Notes: generated by a model not told the origin, from the letters alone. A DNA stretch of 64,000 nucleotides from JAANXG01 sp963731035 (GCA_963731035.1 CAVSUY010000022.1:310001-374000); one strand, 5' to 3'; shown: positions 26,218 through 35,002, counted from the stretch's first letter. Translations and numbers: made by a program.

Positions 26218-26730
26218 AAAATTCCTCCAAAGCTTGCGATCCCACCCGGGCCTGGAGGCGGGGTACTGCCTAAGACTTAAAACACCGGCGCCGTCGCCAA
26301 GGGAATGCATATCTGCGCATGGCCGTCTGAACGACCATGGCGCCAATCGTCTCGATCAACACAACAGGCCCCTTGAGATGACGCTCCCGGGAGATGCCCG
26401 CGAGGGCGTCGACGATTGCTTGTGCGTCCCTTGTGGCGACGCTCGACCGACAGGAAGGATCGGCTGGTTCCCGACGGCACGGTGAATGCTGTTCGGAACC
26501 GCTTCGACACTGACAGCGTAGGTTCCCGCCGTTGTTGCGACCAGTTGAACTTGCTTGACCGCGGGAATCGATGGACAGGCAAACCCGCTGCTGTCCGTTT
26601 GATTTCTCGAGTGGCTCCGTCTGAAGAGGCAACCGGATGCGCTGCCTCTCTACCGACCAGTGAAGCGTTAGACAGACGCACCTGCTAAAAGTGCCGTGCC
26701 TTTCGCCAAGGACCCTCCGTTGGTTGCCGG
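26218..26730. other. Intergenic region upstream of the peptide ABC operon
   Basis: 513 bp without a gene I can defend. The 90 bp next to the start codon are duplicated upstream of the vestigial copy at 24049-24135, including a CCTGGAGG block, so they probably hold the leader. ORFs on both strands further up (for example 26270-26632 minus) have mixed, arginine-rich composition and no recognisable domain. Confidence 0.5.
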
Positions 26731-27555
26731 TCAGTGCGAAAGAAGCATGGGTATTGTCAAATGTGTCAACAGATGGCGTGTTACACCGCCGATCGCATAC
26801 TCCCTCAGGCGAGAGTGGCCGTAGGCGCCGGCTACGAGCAGGTCGGCACCGCAGTCAACGGACGCGGACAGCAGTTGCTCCGCGACGCCGGCCCCGCTGT
26901 TGACGGCATGGGCCGACTCGGTCAGCACGCCATGGCGAGCAAGGTGCCGGGCTATATCCGGAGCCGGATCCCGCCCGTCCAGATCGTCCTTGTCGGCGAC
27001 TTCCATGATGACCACTTTGCGGGCTTTTTCGAGCAGCGGCATGGCGTCGTGCACGGCCCGGGTGGCCTCCCGACTGCCCTCCCATGCCACCATGACTTGA
27101 CGGAATCCCTTGTCCCACCGGCAGGACTCGGGAAACAGCAGCACGGGACGACCCGCCGCCATGACCACACTGTCGGCGTAGCGGTGGGCAACCAAGGCCC
27201 CGGCACTGGACACGACTGCGCTCATCGCAACCAGATCGGTGTAGCGGGCACTCAGCATCACGGTGGACAACTGAGCCGCCGGGAGGGATCGCCACTCCGC
27301 GCCTACACCCGCCGCGCGGCAGCTCTCCTCGAAATCCGTCCTGGCCGCCTCTTCCAGATGGGCCAGATTCTCCTGATGCGTCCGCAGCAGATCGGGGGGC
27401 AATTGAGTGTCGGCGAATCCGAGCAGGGGATTGTGCTCGAGATACAAAGCCGTCACATGAGCCTCATGCTCGACAGCGAGGTTAGCGGCGCAACGAGCGG
27501 CGTCGAGGCTCGAATTCGACGCATCCATCACCACGAGAAGATCTTTATAGGACAT
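26731..27555 (-). CDS. Universal stress protein, tandem UspA domains
   Basis: A 274-aa protein with two UspA folds. Domain 1 (about residues 3-140) starts KDLLVVMDASNSSLDAARCAANLA, and domain 2 (about 150-272) has VMVAWEGSREATRAVHDAMPLL and ends with LLVAGAYGHSRLREYAIGGVTRHLL, the ATP-phosphate motif G-2x-G-9x-G(S/T) region. UspA proteins bind ATP and support survival under stress; the specific role here is unknown. It is a single-gene unit. Confidence 0.9.
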   Translation of the reverse strand: MSYKDLLVVMDASNSSLDAARCAANLAVEHEAHVTALYLEHNPLLGFADTQLPPDLLRTHQENLAHLEEAARTDFEESCRAAGVGAEWRSLPAAQLSTVMLSARYTDLVAMSAVVSSAGALVAHRYADSVVMAAGRPVLLFPESCRWDKGFRQVMVAWEGSREATRAVHDAMPLLEKARKVVIMEVADKDDLDGRDPAPDIARHLARHGVLTESAHAVNSGAGVAEQLLSASVDCGADLLVAGAYGHSRLREYAIGGVTRHLLTHLTIPMLLSH

Positions 27556-27676
27556 ACATGATTACCTCTACCCAACATAGTGTCGGGACGTTTCCATGTC
27601 GCCCCGGAGAGTCGATCCCGAATCCCGACAGTGCGTATACAACGGGCGGGCTCGATGCGCAATGTGGCGGCCGGAT

Positions 27677-28048
27677 TCAAGCCTCCATCGGCTGCCAGAA
27701 TTCCAATCGATACCCTTCGGGGTCGCTGCAGAAGAAGCTCAGAGCCCCCCACGAGTGCCGCCGCACCTCGCCAACGTCGGCCCCGGCTTCCACCAGCCGG
27801 TGGTGCCAGGCATGTATATCATCCACCTGCATGGTCACCGTGATCCCGCTTCCGCCGGATGACTCGATGGTGGCGCGGCGGCTGTCCGCAATGCTGATGA
27901 AGGAGCTCGGGGTGAGCTTGAACTCCACGAACCAGTCCTTCTCCACAGTGACCGGCAACCCCAATACGCTGCGGTAGAACTCCACGCTCTCGCGCCAGCA
28001 CCCACAGTACAGGATAGTGTTGCTGAGGTTAAACGGTCCGCTTTCCAT
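27677..28048 (-). CDS. VOC-superfamily (glyoxalase/dioxygenase-like) protein
   Basis: A 123-aa single-domain protein of the vicinal oxygen chelate fold with two beta-alpha-beta-beta-beta modules: TILYCGCWRESVEFYRSVLG..FVEFKL at the N-terminus and TVTMQVDDIHAWHHRLVEAG..FFCSDPEGYRLEFWQP at the C-terminus. The terminal EFWQ Glu is the usual metal ligand, but the first metal position is not obvious. Members include glyoxalases, fosfomycin-resistance proteins and dioxygenases, and the substrate is unknown. The ATG at 28048 fits the family better than the longer frame from 28096. Confidence 0.8.
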   Translation of the reverse strand: MESGPFNLSNTILYCGCWRESVEFYRSVLGLPVTVEKDWFVEFKLTPSSFISIADSRRATIESSGGSGITVTMQVDDIHAWHHRLVEAGADVGEVRRHSWGALSFFCSDPEGYRLEFWQPMEA

Positions 28049-28582
28049 GGTTCGTATTCTACAGGGAAACACAGCGCGTCCCGGGCATGGGGGCACGGGT
28101 TGGACCGGGTTGGATCACTTACTACCCTTTGCCGTTGAGCAATGGGCTCCTCCAAGGGGAGTGGAGCACTATTTCGTATCTCAACGGCCGTTTCAGGCTC
28201 GTAGGAGGACGGATTCAGGGACTGCCGCTCTTCTATCCTATTTGGGGGATCACATCGCCGAGATGAATGCCGATTCGGGCCCTGATCCTGCCCGTGAAGT
28301 CCCCGGACATCGGCGGCGCGGATGGCGGCAAGCCTACGAGCCAGCGGCAATCACCGTTGGGGAGAGCCAGAACAATCGATGTACCTGGTGGGCGAAAGCG
28401 CTCCTGCCTTCGTCGTTATTGGAAATCTAATGGAAATTAGACGTCCAGTCGGGCGTGTGGTTGCGCTCGGGCAGGCTCCCGGTCGAACACTCTTGAGGCA
28501 ATCGAACTGGTTTACTCCCGAGCAAGACATGACCCCGACGGAGGGGTAACATCCATGTTCCCAATAAATAGGAGGAACGGTC
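28049..28582. other. Gene-free region upstream of the isomerase-like gene
   Basis: 534 bp with only short overlapping ORFs on both strands and no recognisable protein. It presumably carries the promoters of the VOC gene and the isomerase-like gene. I see no repeat or tRNA in it. Confidence 0.4.
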
Positions 28583-28897
28583 GTGCTGTATCATCTGGAC
28601 TTTACTGTCGAATACGCAGCTGACATGTCACAGCAGGATCTATTTCGGATCTGGACCGAGGAAGCGGGAGTGGCTCTCGGTGCCAAAAAGGAAGGGGTCG
28701 TGGTGGACTTGTGGAAATGCGCCGGTATGCGCCGGGTCATTGCAATTCTCGATGTGCCGAACCCGGATGCGTTGGACCAAGTGCTGTTGGACCTGCCCAT
28801 CATGAAACAGATGGGCCAGCATGTCCATGTGACAGTCACGCCCCTGCGCCGCTATGAGGACTTTGCAGAGGACGTGAAGAGCCGTCTGGAAGGCTGA
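28583..28897 (+). CDS. Muconolactone delta-isomerase-like small protein
   Basis: A 104-aa protein with a ferredoxin-like alpha/beta fold. The pattern MLYHLDFTVEYAADMSQQD..WTEEAGVALGAKKEG..VVDLWKCAG..VIAILDVPNPDALDQVLLDLPI is that of the muconolactone isomerase (CatC) family. CatC isomerises muconolactone in the beta-ketoadipate pathway, but many homologues of this size are of unknown role and no other pathway gene is adjacent. The GTG start is supported by GGAGGA at 28571-28576. Confidence 0.75.
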   Translation: MLYHLDFTVEYAADMSQQDLFRIWTEEAGVALGAKKEGVVVDLWKCAGMRRVIAILDVPNPDALDQVLLDLPIMKQMGQHVHVTVTPLRRYEDFAEDVKSRLEG

Positions 28898-28977
28898 CCC
28901 TTTCCACCTTGAGCTTCATGTCCCAGCCGGGTAGGCCGACCTGTCGGTCTCTCGTTGCTCTCAACTTCTGACCCGGT

Positions 28978-29409
28978 TCAGGCTGGTAGTCCGTCTTCTT
29001 GACTCCTCTTGAGCTTTTCCACCAGCCTATGTTCTCGGCGCTCATGCTCGCCAAGCTCCTGGAGCATATGCGCCACATCCCTCAACAGCTCGGATTCGCC
29101 CCCCGGCCCCACCCCCTTGGAGCGCTCCAGCAGTGCCCGGGCGTTGGACAAGATCATGCAGTGCTCGCGTATGAGGGCCTTGATGTCGTTGTGGTACGCG
29201 GGGACGCGCGCGCCCATGCGCTCGTAAAGACCGCCTGGAAACTGCTCGTGGGAGAAATGATCGACGAGTGCCGCATGCAATTCAGCCAGCAGGTGCGGCA
29301 AGGCCTTTACGTCACGCTCGCCTTCCAGGCGGCTCACCCATGCCATGATCTTGCGGTGCTCCTGCGTAAGCTCTGAATGCACTTCTTTGAGGCTGTTTGC
29401 GACGTGCAT
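28978..29409 (-). CDS. Hemerythrin-like HHE-domain protein
   Basis: A 143-aa four-helix-bundle protein with candidate iron ligands HRKIMAW, HAALVDHFSHEQ, REHCMI and HERREHRL in the order expected for HHE hemerythrin domains. Such proteins bind oxygen or nitric oxide at a di-iron site. The ATG at 29409 is preceded by a GGGGA ribosome site; the frame continues to 29460 but gives an implausible N-terminus. No electron-transfer partner is adjacent. Confidence 0.78.
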   Translation of the reverse strand: MHVANSLKEVHSELTQEHRKIMAWVSRLEGERDVKALPHLLAELHAALVDHFSHEQFPGGLYERMGARVPAYHNDIKALIREHCMILSNARALLERSKGVGPGGESELLRDVAHMLQELGEHERREHRLVEKLKRSQEDGLPA

Positions 29410-29542
29410 CGTGCTATCCCCTTTTCTCGACGCCGACAGGAAGAATAGCCCACATCCCAAACTGATGAAAGTCGCTTGCAGGCGGGGCCAGGCAAGATTA
29501 ACCCACCGCAGTTCGAGCTGGCCTCTCAGCTCCGCCTGTCAA

Positions 29543-29700
29543 TAAAAAACGGAAAAAACGGGGTCAGAAAAAACGGGGTCAGAGAGCATTTTTTTCTTAT
29601 ATTCGTTTACTGGTGAACGTGTCGCCTTGCCATAAGGGTCGTTCGTCAGACTGGGTCCTTGGAATATTAGAGAAAAATGCTCTCTGACCCCGTTTTTAGT
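29543..29700. mobile_element. Miniature inverted-repeat element carrying a gene tail
   Basis: The arms AACGGGGTCAGAGAGCATTT (29570-29589) and the complementary block at 29675-29695 are perfect over at least 25 bp and extend into A/T tracts. A partial second copy of the left end (29543-29570) precedes it. The 85-bp interior reads TTTACTGGTGAACGTGTCGC and on, matching the last codons of the XRE gene at 31683-31730 and its 3' flank. GGGGTCAG..TTTTT ends of this type are commonly associated with REP-type (RAYT) transposases; no transposase is present. Confidence 0.65.
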
Positions 29701-29730
29701 TTTTGGTTTTTGCTCCCCAGCGGACCACCT

Positions 29731-30525
29731 TCAGAACGCGTCCAGCAGTTCCTTGCGTTTGGCATCGTACTCGTCCTTGTTGATCAGTCCCTTGTGGTAA
29801 AGGTCACGCAGAATCTCGAGCCTCTTCTCGATAGCCTGGTCCTGCATCAACATCGGCTGAGCTTGGCTTGGGACGTCGGGCGCGGCCGCTGAGGCCGGCA
29901 CCGGAGCCGTCACGACGGCCGCGGCCGGCTGTGCCGAGCGGGGCGCCCCCAGGCTCGCCGTCAGGAATGCCTTGCCGTCGGGGGTGAGCGGCGCCAAATC
30001 CAGATGGGCGATCTCCGTCCGGGCCACCTCGGGCCGCACACTGCCGAAGTCCAGCCCATTGGGCTTCGGCCTGCCATTGGCCCAGTCGGCGGCCAAGTCC
30101 TTCTCCGAGCGGTAGAACACCGGCCGTAGGAAATAGACCTTGCCGGCCTTCAGATGGAAGGTGCTCGTGGCGCGGGACGCAATGGCATGGCCTTGGGCGT
30201 AGAAGTCGTAGCTTCCCGGCGCCACGTCGAAGGCGACGAAGCTTTGGGCCGTAGTCTGCCCCAAGGTCGCACCGACAGATTTGGACCGTTCGCGGTAGAT
30301 GCCGATGCTGGCGCGCCCGTCAAGGGCGCGATAGAGCCCCGTGGAGAAGGTCGGGAGCACGTAGACCCGGGCGGCGTCAGCCGGGGCGCGAAGGTTGTTC
30401 TTGTATTCTGCCGACATGCGGTTGACGTCGGCAGCGGACTGCGAGCCGGTAGCAGGCATGACGCTCGCACAGCCCGTGGCGAACAGCGCGACCAGGATCA
30501 AGGCGGCTCCCAAACTTCGACTCAT
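29731..30525 (-). CDS. Lipoprotein with C-terminal SHOCT domain
   Basis: A 264-aa envelope protein. The signal peptide ends in a lipobox (LFATGCAS), so it is a predicted lipoprotein with Ser-Val following the Cys. The middle (about 40-170) is a DUF2846-like beta domain (ARVYVLPTF..GSYDFYAQGH..GKVYFLRPVF). A Pro/Ala-rich linker leads to a C-terminal SHOCT helix pair (RLEILRDLYHKGLINKDEYDAKRKELLDAF). The ATG at 30525 has GGGGA seven bases upstream and is preferred to the GTG at 30531. Function unknown. Confidence 0.82.
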   Translation of the reverse strand: MSRSLGAALILVALFATGCASVMPATGSQSAADVNRMSAEYKNNLRAPADAARVYVLPTFSTGLYRALDGRASIGIYRERSKSVGATLGQTTAQSFVAFDVAPGSYDFYAQGHAIASRATSTFHLKAGKVYFLRPVFYRSEKDLAADWANGRPKPNGLDFGSVRPEVARTEIAHLDLAPLTPDGKAFLTASLGAPRSAQPAAAVVTAPVPASAAAPDVPSQAQPMLMQDQAIEKRLEILRDLYHKGLINKDEYDAKRKELLDAF

Positions 30526-30556
30526 GCGCACGTCCCCACAATGGATAGGCTCGGTT

Positions 30557-30760
30557 GCAGCGGCACTATATCACGGGAACCGCATTCCATTTGGGATCCT
30601 CGGCATGGCTCCGGCGGGCGTCATCCTCGACGCAACAGGCCAACCCAGCGGATCGCTTCTCTTTGGTATGGCTCTCTTCGCCGCGGTCGTGCCGCTGGCC
30701 TTGACGTTCCGTTATGTAAAGGCAGCCCGGGCCGTCGTCACTGCAGAGGAGGTACAGATC
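30557..30760 (+). pseudogene. C-terminal fragment of an MFS-type transporter
   Basis: A frame with no start reads GILGMAPAGVILDATGQPSG, then a hydrophobic helix (LLFGMALFAAVVPLALTF) and a basic end (RYVKAARA). This is the usual last-helix pattern of a major facilitator. Nothing upstream continues it; the frame passes through the divergent lipoprotein start. A remnant of a deleted transporter is the likeliest explanation. Confidence 0.4.
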
Positions 30761-30795
30761 CGGAGGACCGGAGCATCGGGCCTCGAGCTGGCATC

Positions 30796-31260
30796 TCAGC
30801 CCCGCCTGTCCAGACAACGCAATTGAATCTCCTCACCGAGATGCGGACTCTCGATATTGTCGCTCTGCGCCAGGTCGGCGATCGTGCGCGCCAGGCGAAC
30901 GATGCGGTGGTAAGCCCGTGCCGACAGGCTGAGCCGCTCCATGGCGCGGTTCAACAGCGTCCGTGCTTGCGCATCGAGAGCGCAATGCTGTTCGATCGAA
31001 CGGATGCTCAGATCCTTGTTCAGGCAAGCTTGGCGCTGGTGCTGAAGCTTCCGCGCGGAGATGACCTGTTTTCTCAGCTCCCCGCTTGACTCGCCTTCGG
31101 GCTCCGACTGGAGCTTTTCATAGGGCACCGCCGACACTTCGATATGGATGTCGATGCGGTCCAGCAGCGGGCCGGAGATACGCGCCCGGTAATGCTGGAC
31201 CTGCTCCGCGGTGCACCGGCACCGGTCCTCGCCCAGGTAGCCGCAGGGACAGGGATTCGT
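30796..31260 (-). pseudogene. Detached 3' end of comM (C-terminal 155 codons, frame intact)
   Basis: Read on the minus strand the frame gives NPCPCGYLGEDRCRC, then ARISGPLLDRIDIHIEV and ends SARAYHRIVRLARTIADLAQ and LDRRG-stop, all typical of the magnesium-chelatase and C-terminal domains of ComM/YifB. It matches 35003-35460 at roughly 85 percent but has no frameshift. Similarity stops abruptly at about 31260, where an XRE-type gene remnant begins on the other strand. There is no start codon at this boundary that would give an N-terminus of ComM. Confidence 0.85.
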
Positions 31261-31293
31261 TGCTATGTTGCCATCCGTGGTTTTTCAAGCACT

Positions 31294-31716
31294 TAGACGA
31301 AAGCAGCGAGTTATCCACAGAAACTCATCACCCTCGGTGATCACAACAGGGCGAGGCGCCTGGAGCTGGAGCTGGAGCAAAGGGACGTGGCCCCGCTCCT
31401 CGGACTGTCCGTGTTCACCCTCCTCAATTGGGAACCGAACAAGCGTGAGCCGGAAACTCGGTCCTATCCCAGGATCACGGAGTTCCTCGGCTACTGCCCC
31501 GTCCGGTACCCACGGACCTTCGGCGAGCGCCTCCGGCTGCTCAGAACCCACCGGGGTCTCTCTCTATCAGAACTCGCTGATATTCTCGGGATCGACCCAG
31601 GGACATTGGGGAACTGGGAGCGCGACAGGCGGAGCCCACAACGAGAGCTATCGGACTATCTCGACCGTATTGGCCAACTGCCCTTTACCGCTGAGGAGCG
31701 TGCCGCCTTGTCATGA
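31294..31716 (+). pseudogene. XRE-type double helix-turn-helix regulator without a start codon
   Basis: From the codon after a TAG (31291-31293) the frame reads YPQKLITLGDHNRARRLELE, then an HTH (DVAPLLGLSVFTLLNWEP) and a second one (SLSELADILGIDPGTLGNWE), ending EERAALS. Intact relatives of this family start with a Met a few residues before the LGDH block. Here the first possible start is an internal GTG at 31387, which would remove the first helices. The gene was probably truncated when the junction with the comM fragment formed. Its tail recurs inside the element at 29543-29700. Confidence 0.6.
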
Positions 31717-31739
31717 CGGTCGTTCGTCGGTTTCTCTGG

Positions 31740-31800
31740 CGCGCTCCGGGAAGGGTGTATTCGTATTCCAAGGCGTTTTCGCGCCAGGTCTTTGGCACGC
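31740..31800 (+). other. Inverted fragment resembling the glycosyltransferase 3' end
   Basis: GTGTATTCGTATTCCAAGGCG at 31756-31776 repeats, in inverted orientation, the GTGTATTCGTATTCCGAGGCG of the neighbouring glycosyltransferase gene (31988-32008 on the other strand). Both translate to VYSYS(K/E)A. The match is about 30 bp; it may be a remnant of a duplicated gene end. Confidence 0.4.
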
Positions 31801-31864
31801 AGCAGCCGATGATGGTCGAACAGCTTGCGACCTCCGGCGTATGCGTCGCTCACGCCCCCTTGGA

Positions 31865-33007
31865 TCATGCATGGCTTTCGCACACACGTTCGAGGACAGC
31901 CGGCCAGCAATCCCGCGTAATCCGGTCCGGATGGTAGACCCTCATCATTTCATCACGCGCGCGCCTCCCCTCCCCGCGGCGCAACGCCTCGGAATACGAA
32001 TACACCTTTTCCAGCTTCTCCACGATGGCGTCGGTCCGAGGCAGCACCTGGTAAGCCCCCTGGGCGGTGTAGACGCGGTCCCCCGGAGGGAGCAGTTCGC
32101 CGAAGATGCAAAGCTCGGGCAGCGCCGAAAAATCGGTGACGATGACCGGCGTGCCGCACGCCTGGGCCTCGATGACCGGCACTCCAAACCCTTCGCCCAT
32201 GGACGGCAGCAGCAGGACATCGATAGCGTGGTAGACGTTGCGCATGTATTCTTCAGTGAAACCCAGCGTGTACTGGTACCGATCCGGCACCCTGTAGGCG
32301 TCAGGCGGAAGCGCCACCAGATCGAACAACGGACGCAGATCGATTCCGCCGACCTGGTACAGGTCGGAATGAAGATAAAGAAACGCATCGGAGTGTCGAC
32401 CCCTGAATCGGGCAAACGACTCGATAACCTGTGGCAATCCTTTGCGGCTGAGCAGACCTTGATTCATACCCACTGACCCGATAATGAAAGCGTCCTGAGG
32501 CAGCGACAGCTCCTGCCGCGCGCTGGCTCTGTCCACCGATTCAAAGTATGCCGGATGACAGCCGTGGGGCACGTACAGCGGGTCCAGGCCCTGCGCTTTC
32601 AGCTTCTGTTCGCCGTATCGCGACATGGCTACGGGCACGGCACCACTCTCCTTGAGCGCCCGGACTACCAGGGGTGGCACCGGGTCGTGATCGACAGGCA
32701 CCCAGGCCGCCCACGGCAGGCCCCGCACCGCGTCCGGGGGCAAGACCCAAACGTCGGTCAGGGTGATCACCACATCCGCATCCCACATCGCCGCGTGATC
32801 CCGCAACATGTCGGCGCCGACGCGGTCATTTCCCTTGGGCAACACCAGAAGACCGTCCAGCTTCAGCGGGCTGACGTCGAGCCCGGCGTAGGCGAATATC
32901 GCGACGTTGTGTCCGAGCTCATCGCGCAGGCGCGGGGCAAACAGCCCCGTCTGTATCCCATACCCGGTCTTGGCCCACGGTGCGACGGAATGCCACAAGA
33001 CGTTCAT
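31865..33007 (-). CDS. GT4-type glycosyltransferase
   Basis: A 380-aa retaining glycosyltransferase with GT-B fold. The N-terminal domain begins MNVLWHSVAPWAKTGYGIQT, and the C-terminal nucleotide-sugar domain has PSMGEGFGVPVIEAQACGTPVIV, the E-x7-E motif of family GT4. No signal or TM segment, so it acts in the cytoplasm. The ATG at 33007 is preferred over GTG at 33016 on ribosome-site spacing. It is divergent from a frameshifted FkbM methyltransferase (32-bp gap); together they look like a polysaccharide or glycan-modification cassette inside the island bracketed by comM copies. The donor sugar is unknown. Confidence 0.85.
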   Translation of the reverse strand: MNVLWHSVAPWAKTGYGIQTGLFAPRLRDELGHNVAIFAYAGLDVSPLKLDGLLVLPKGNDRVGADMLRDHAAMWDADVVITLTDVWVLPPDAVRGLPWAAWVPVDHDPVPPLVVRALKESGAVPVAMSRYGEQKLKAQGLDPLYVPHGCHPAYFESVDRASARQELSLPQDAFIIGSVGMNQGLLSRKGLPQVIESFARFRGRHSDAFLYLHSDLYQVGGIDLRPLFDLVALPPDAYRVPDRYQYTLGFTEEYMRNVYHAIDVLLLPSMGEGFGVPVIEAQACGTPVIVTDFSALPELCIFGELLPPGDRVYTAQGAYQVLPRTDAIVEKLEKVYSYSEALRRGEGRRARDEMMRVYHPDRITRDCWPAVLERVCESHA

Positions 33008-33039
33008 AATCCGCACGCCTTTACTGGGCGGGTCCGGAG

Positions 33040-33892
33040 ATGGACACTAGCGGAATGCCGCGCATCGTCGATATAAGCATCCGGGGAATCCGCCCGTTTC
33101 GTCTCGCCGTCGACAATGCAAACGACCGTGTCATTGCGCCCTATCTGGCGCGGCACGAGATCTGGGAGCCGTGTCAGACCGAACTGATCACGCGACTCAT
33201 CAAGCCCGGCCAAACCGTCATCGATGTGGGCGCGCATGTCGGCTATTTCTCAGTGCTGTTCTCAACACTGGTGGGAGCCACGGGCGCAACGTATGCCTTC
33301 GAGCCCGAGCCCGTCAATCACGCGTTGTTGTTGCAGAACCTGGACATGAACGAGGCCGGCAACGTCCGCCCGGAATGCGTGGCGCTGGCCAATCGCACCG
33401 GCGAAGAGACGCTCTACCTCTCCCAGGACAACGGCGGCGACCATCAGCTGTTCCCAAGTAGCGGGCGCACTACCAGCCTCGTCGCGACCACCACGCTTGA
33501 TCGATACCTGGGTGAGGCCTAATGTGCCGGTCCATTTTGTCAAGATGGACGTACAGGGGGTAGAGCCCAGGGTGCTTGCCGGGATGGAAGAAACCATTAG
33601 AGCCAATCGGGAACGCCTGATCTGCCTGATGGAGTTCGACCCCGTTCGCCTGCGACTGGCGAATGGATCGGTACAGGTGCTCCTGGATCGTCTGGCAGGC
33701 CTGGATGCACGCATCGATTGGATCGACCTCCAGGAGGACCGAGTTGAAATCACCTCGTTACCGAATATCAACGGATTGAAGTCCGTCGCCAAGCAGTTGA
33801 GCATTAGGGGAAGGGACGGCTCGGCGCTGGTCCATTTCTCCACCACCTCCCGTCAAGCCACCCTTGCCCGGCTGCAGGACTCAAGCGAGTGA
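33040..33892 (+). pseudogene. FkbM-family methyltransferase, one frameshift
   Basis: The first frame (33040-33522) encodes the SAM-binding half with VIDVGAHVGYFSVLFS and YAFEPEPVNHALLLQNL. It stops after TTTLDRYLGEA. The second frame, from about 33497 to 33892, continues with RPNVPVHFVKMDVQGVEPRV, the conserved FkbM block that normally follows directly. A one-base change near 33512-33519 separates them. The total would be about 283 aa, normal for the family. FkbM enzymes O-methylate sugars or lipids. It may be inactive, or the shift could be a sequencing error. Confidence 0.8.
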
Positions 33893-34060
33893 TGGCTGCA
33901 CCCGTCTGTTCAAACGTGGCACCGGGCGGCGGTAGCCGATGACCACGTCGAAACTCCGGAAGCAAGTTGTCCGCCGGATCAGGCGGCACTATAATCGTGT
34001 GCGTAAGCAGGTGTGATGGTCGCAGTACTGAAAACAAATAGAACAAAGCAAGAGTATTAC

Positions 34061-34328
34061 ATGAAGAACAAGCAAGAACAATTGAATGATAGCCGGCGTC
34101 AGATGGCCAAGCGAGTCGCAGCGGGGGTGATCGATCGCGGGCGTGGCGTGGAAGACCCCGGTGGTTAGGAGCGTGGTATTGCCCGCCCACGCCCAAACGT
34201 CATCGGAGCAGCCGCCCTGCGTCCCGCTGGTGTGCGCGGCAGACGGATCGATCACCTGTTCTGGATCATTGGCCGCATGGACCATCACTTCCGAATCAGC
34301 ATCATTGTGCCCCCCCGCGAGGGCCTAA
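34061..34328 (+). pseudogene. Small Tat-exported cysteine-containing protein, frameshifted
   Basis: Frame 1 starts at ATG 34061 with NDSRRQMAKRVAAG, a twin-arginine-type signal start, and would stop at 34168 after 35 codons. Frame 2 (through 34143-34328) carries on as AWKTPVVRSVVLPAHAQTS and then a mature part of about 45 residues with four Cys (PPC, LVC, ITC, SLC). PVVRSVVLPAHAQ looks like the end of a signal peptide with an AxA-Q cleavage site. Joining the frames near 34126-34143 gives a coherent 85-90 aa exported protein. Only the sequence pattern supports this; the family is not named here. Confidence 0.5.
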
Positions 34329-34640
34329 CAGTAGTCAGGGAGATCATAGCTGTTAGTGCGTCCGGCACCATTTACCCTCCCTTATGCCAACCCGCCACTT
34401 TCGTTACCGACGCACCGGAGTAGCGACCGGCCTGGTGGCACCAACTCTCTAAGCGACAGCTCCCAGTATTTGTGCGGACGATCAATTTTACGTCAGGATA
34501 ACGTTGCAAGCGGTCCCCGAGGTGGAGCCTTGTCTGGCCCTACTTCCGATTGTTGCTTGATTCCATAACCCTCCGGCGGCCTGCGGCGGCGTGGTCAGCG
34601 CCTATGCCGTCCTGGGGCCGTTGGTGGTCGTTTTCCCCAC
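34329..34640. other. Gene-free stretch in the island
   Basis: About 310 bp with no ORF I can relate to a protein and no obvious repeat. Base composition is slightly lower in GC than the flanking core genes. Confidence 0.4.
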
Positions 34641-34985
34641 GCCTTCATCTGAGTTAGCGCTCGCCATGGGCAATGGCCGGCGAAAATAAGGCAGCGCCAG
34701 CTCCACAGCCCCGTGCAGCAGATCACGCAGTTCCCGCTTTGTTGGATCAGCACCGTGGGGGCGAGGAACAGGATGTCGTCCGTGTAGCGCACGAAGTGGA
34801 ACCCCGCCCGGTCCAAGGCATCATCGAGGGGCTTAGATACAGAGCCCCAACAGCGAACGGGCGAGCCCGCCCATGCCCAGCTGGATGGCCGTGAAGGTCG
34901 TCCCATTCGACCGAGCGGCCGACTATCTGGGTGAGCAGGCGCATCACGTCTTGCCGACCTTCGATCCCTAGGAAGGTCAAAGATC
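34640..34985 (-). pseudogene. Reverse-transcriptase remnant
   Basis: On the minus strand the segment FHFVRYTDDILFLAPT carries the polymerase motif YxDD (as YTDD) within its typical context, preceded by KPLDDALDRAG. Further upstream, LTQIVGRSVEW and pieces of a GSPLSPLLGALYL-like motif are found in other frames, so at least one or two frameshifts and a stop have accumulated. Group II intron-like or retron-like origin cannot be told apart. It abuts the degraded 3' end of comM. Confidence 0.65.
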
Positions 34986-35002
34986 ACGCTCACGCTGATA
35001 TC

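Noticed and set aside
26270..26681. Small protein gene upstream of the ABC operon
   Set aside because: Two overlapping minus-strand frames have mixed, Arg/Ser-rich composition with no ribosome site or recognisable fold.
28017..28549. Short ORFs before the muconolactone isomerase-like gene
   Set aside because: Frames on both strands overlap and none resembles a known protein or has a convincing start.
34640..34985. Diversity-generating retroelement
   Set aside because: The RT is broken and I saw no adenine-biased template/variable repeat pair nearby.
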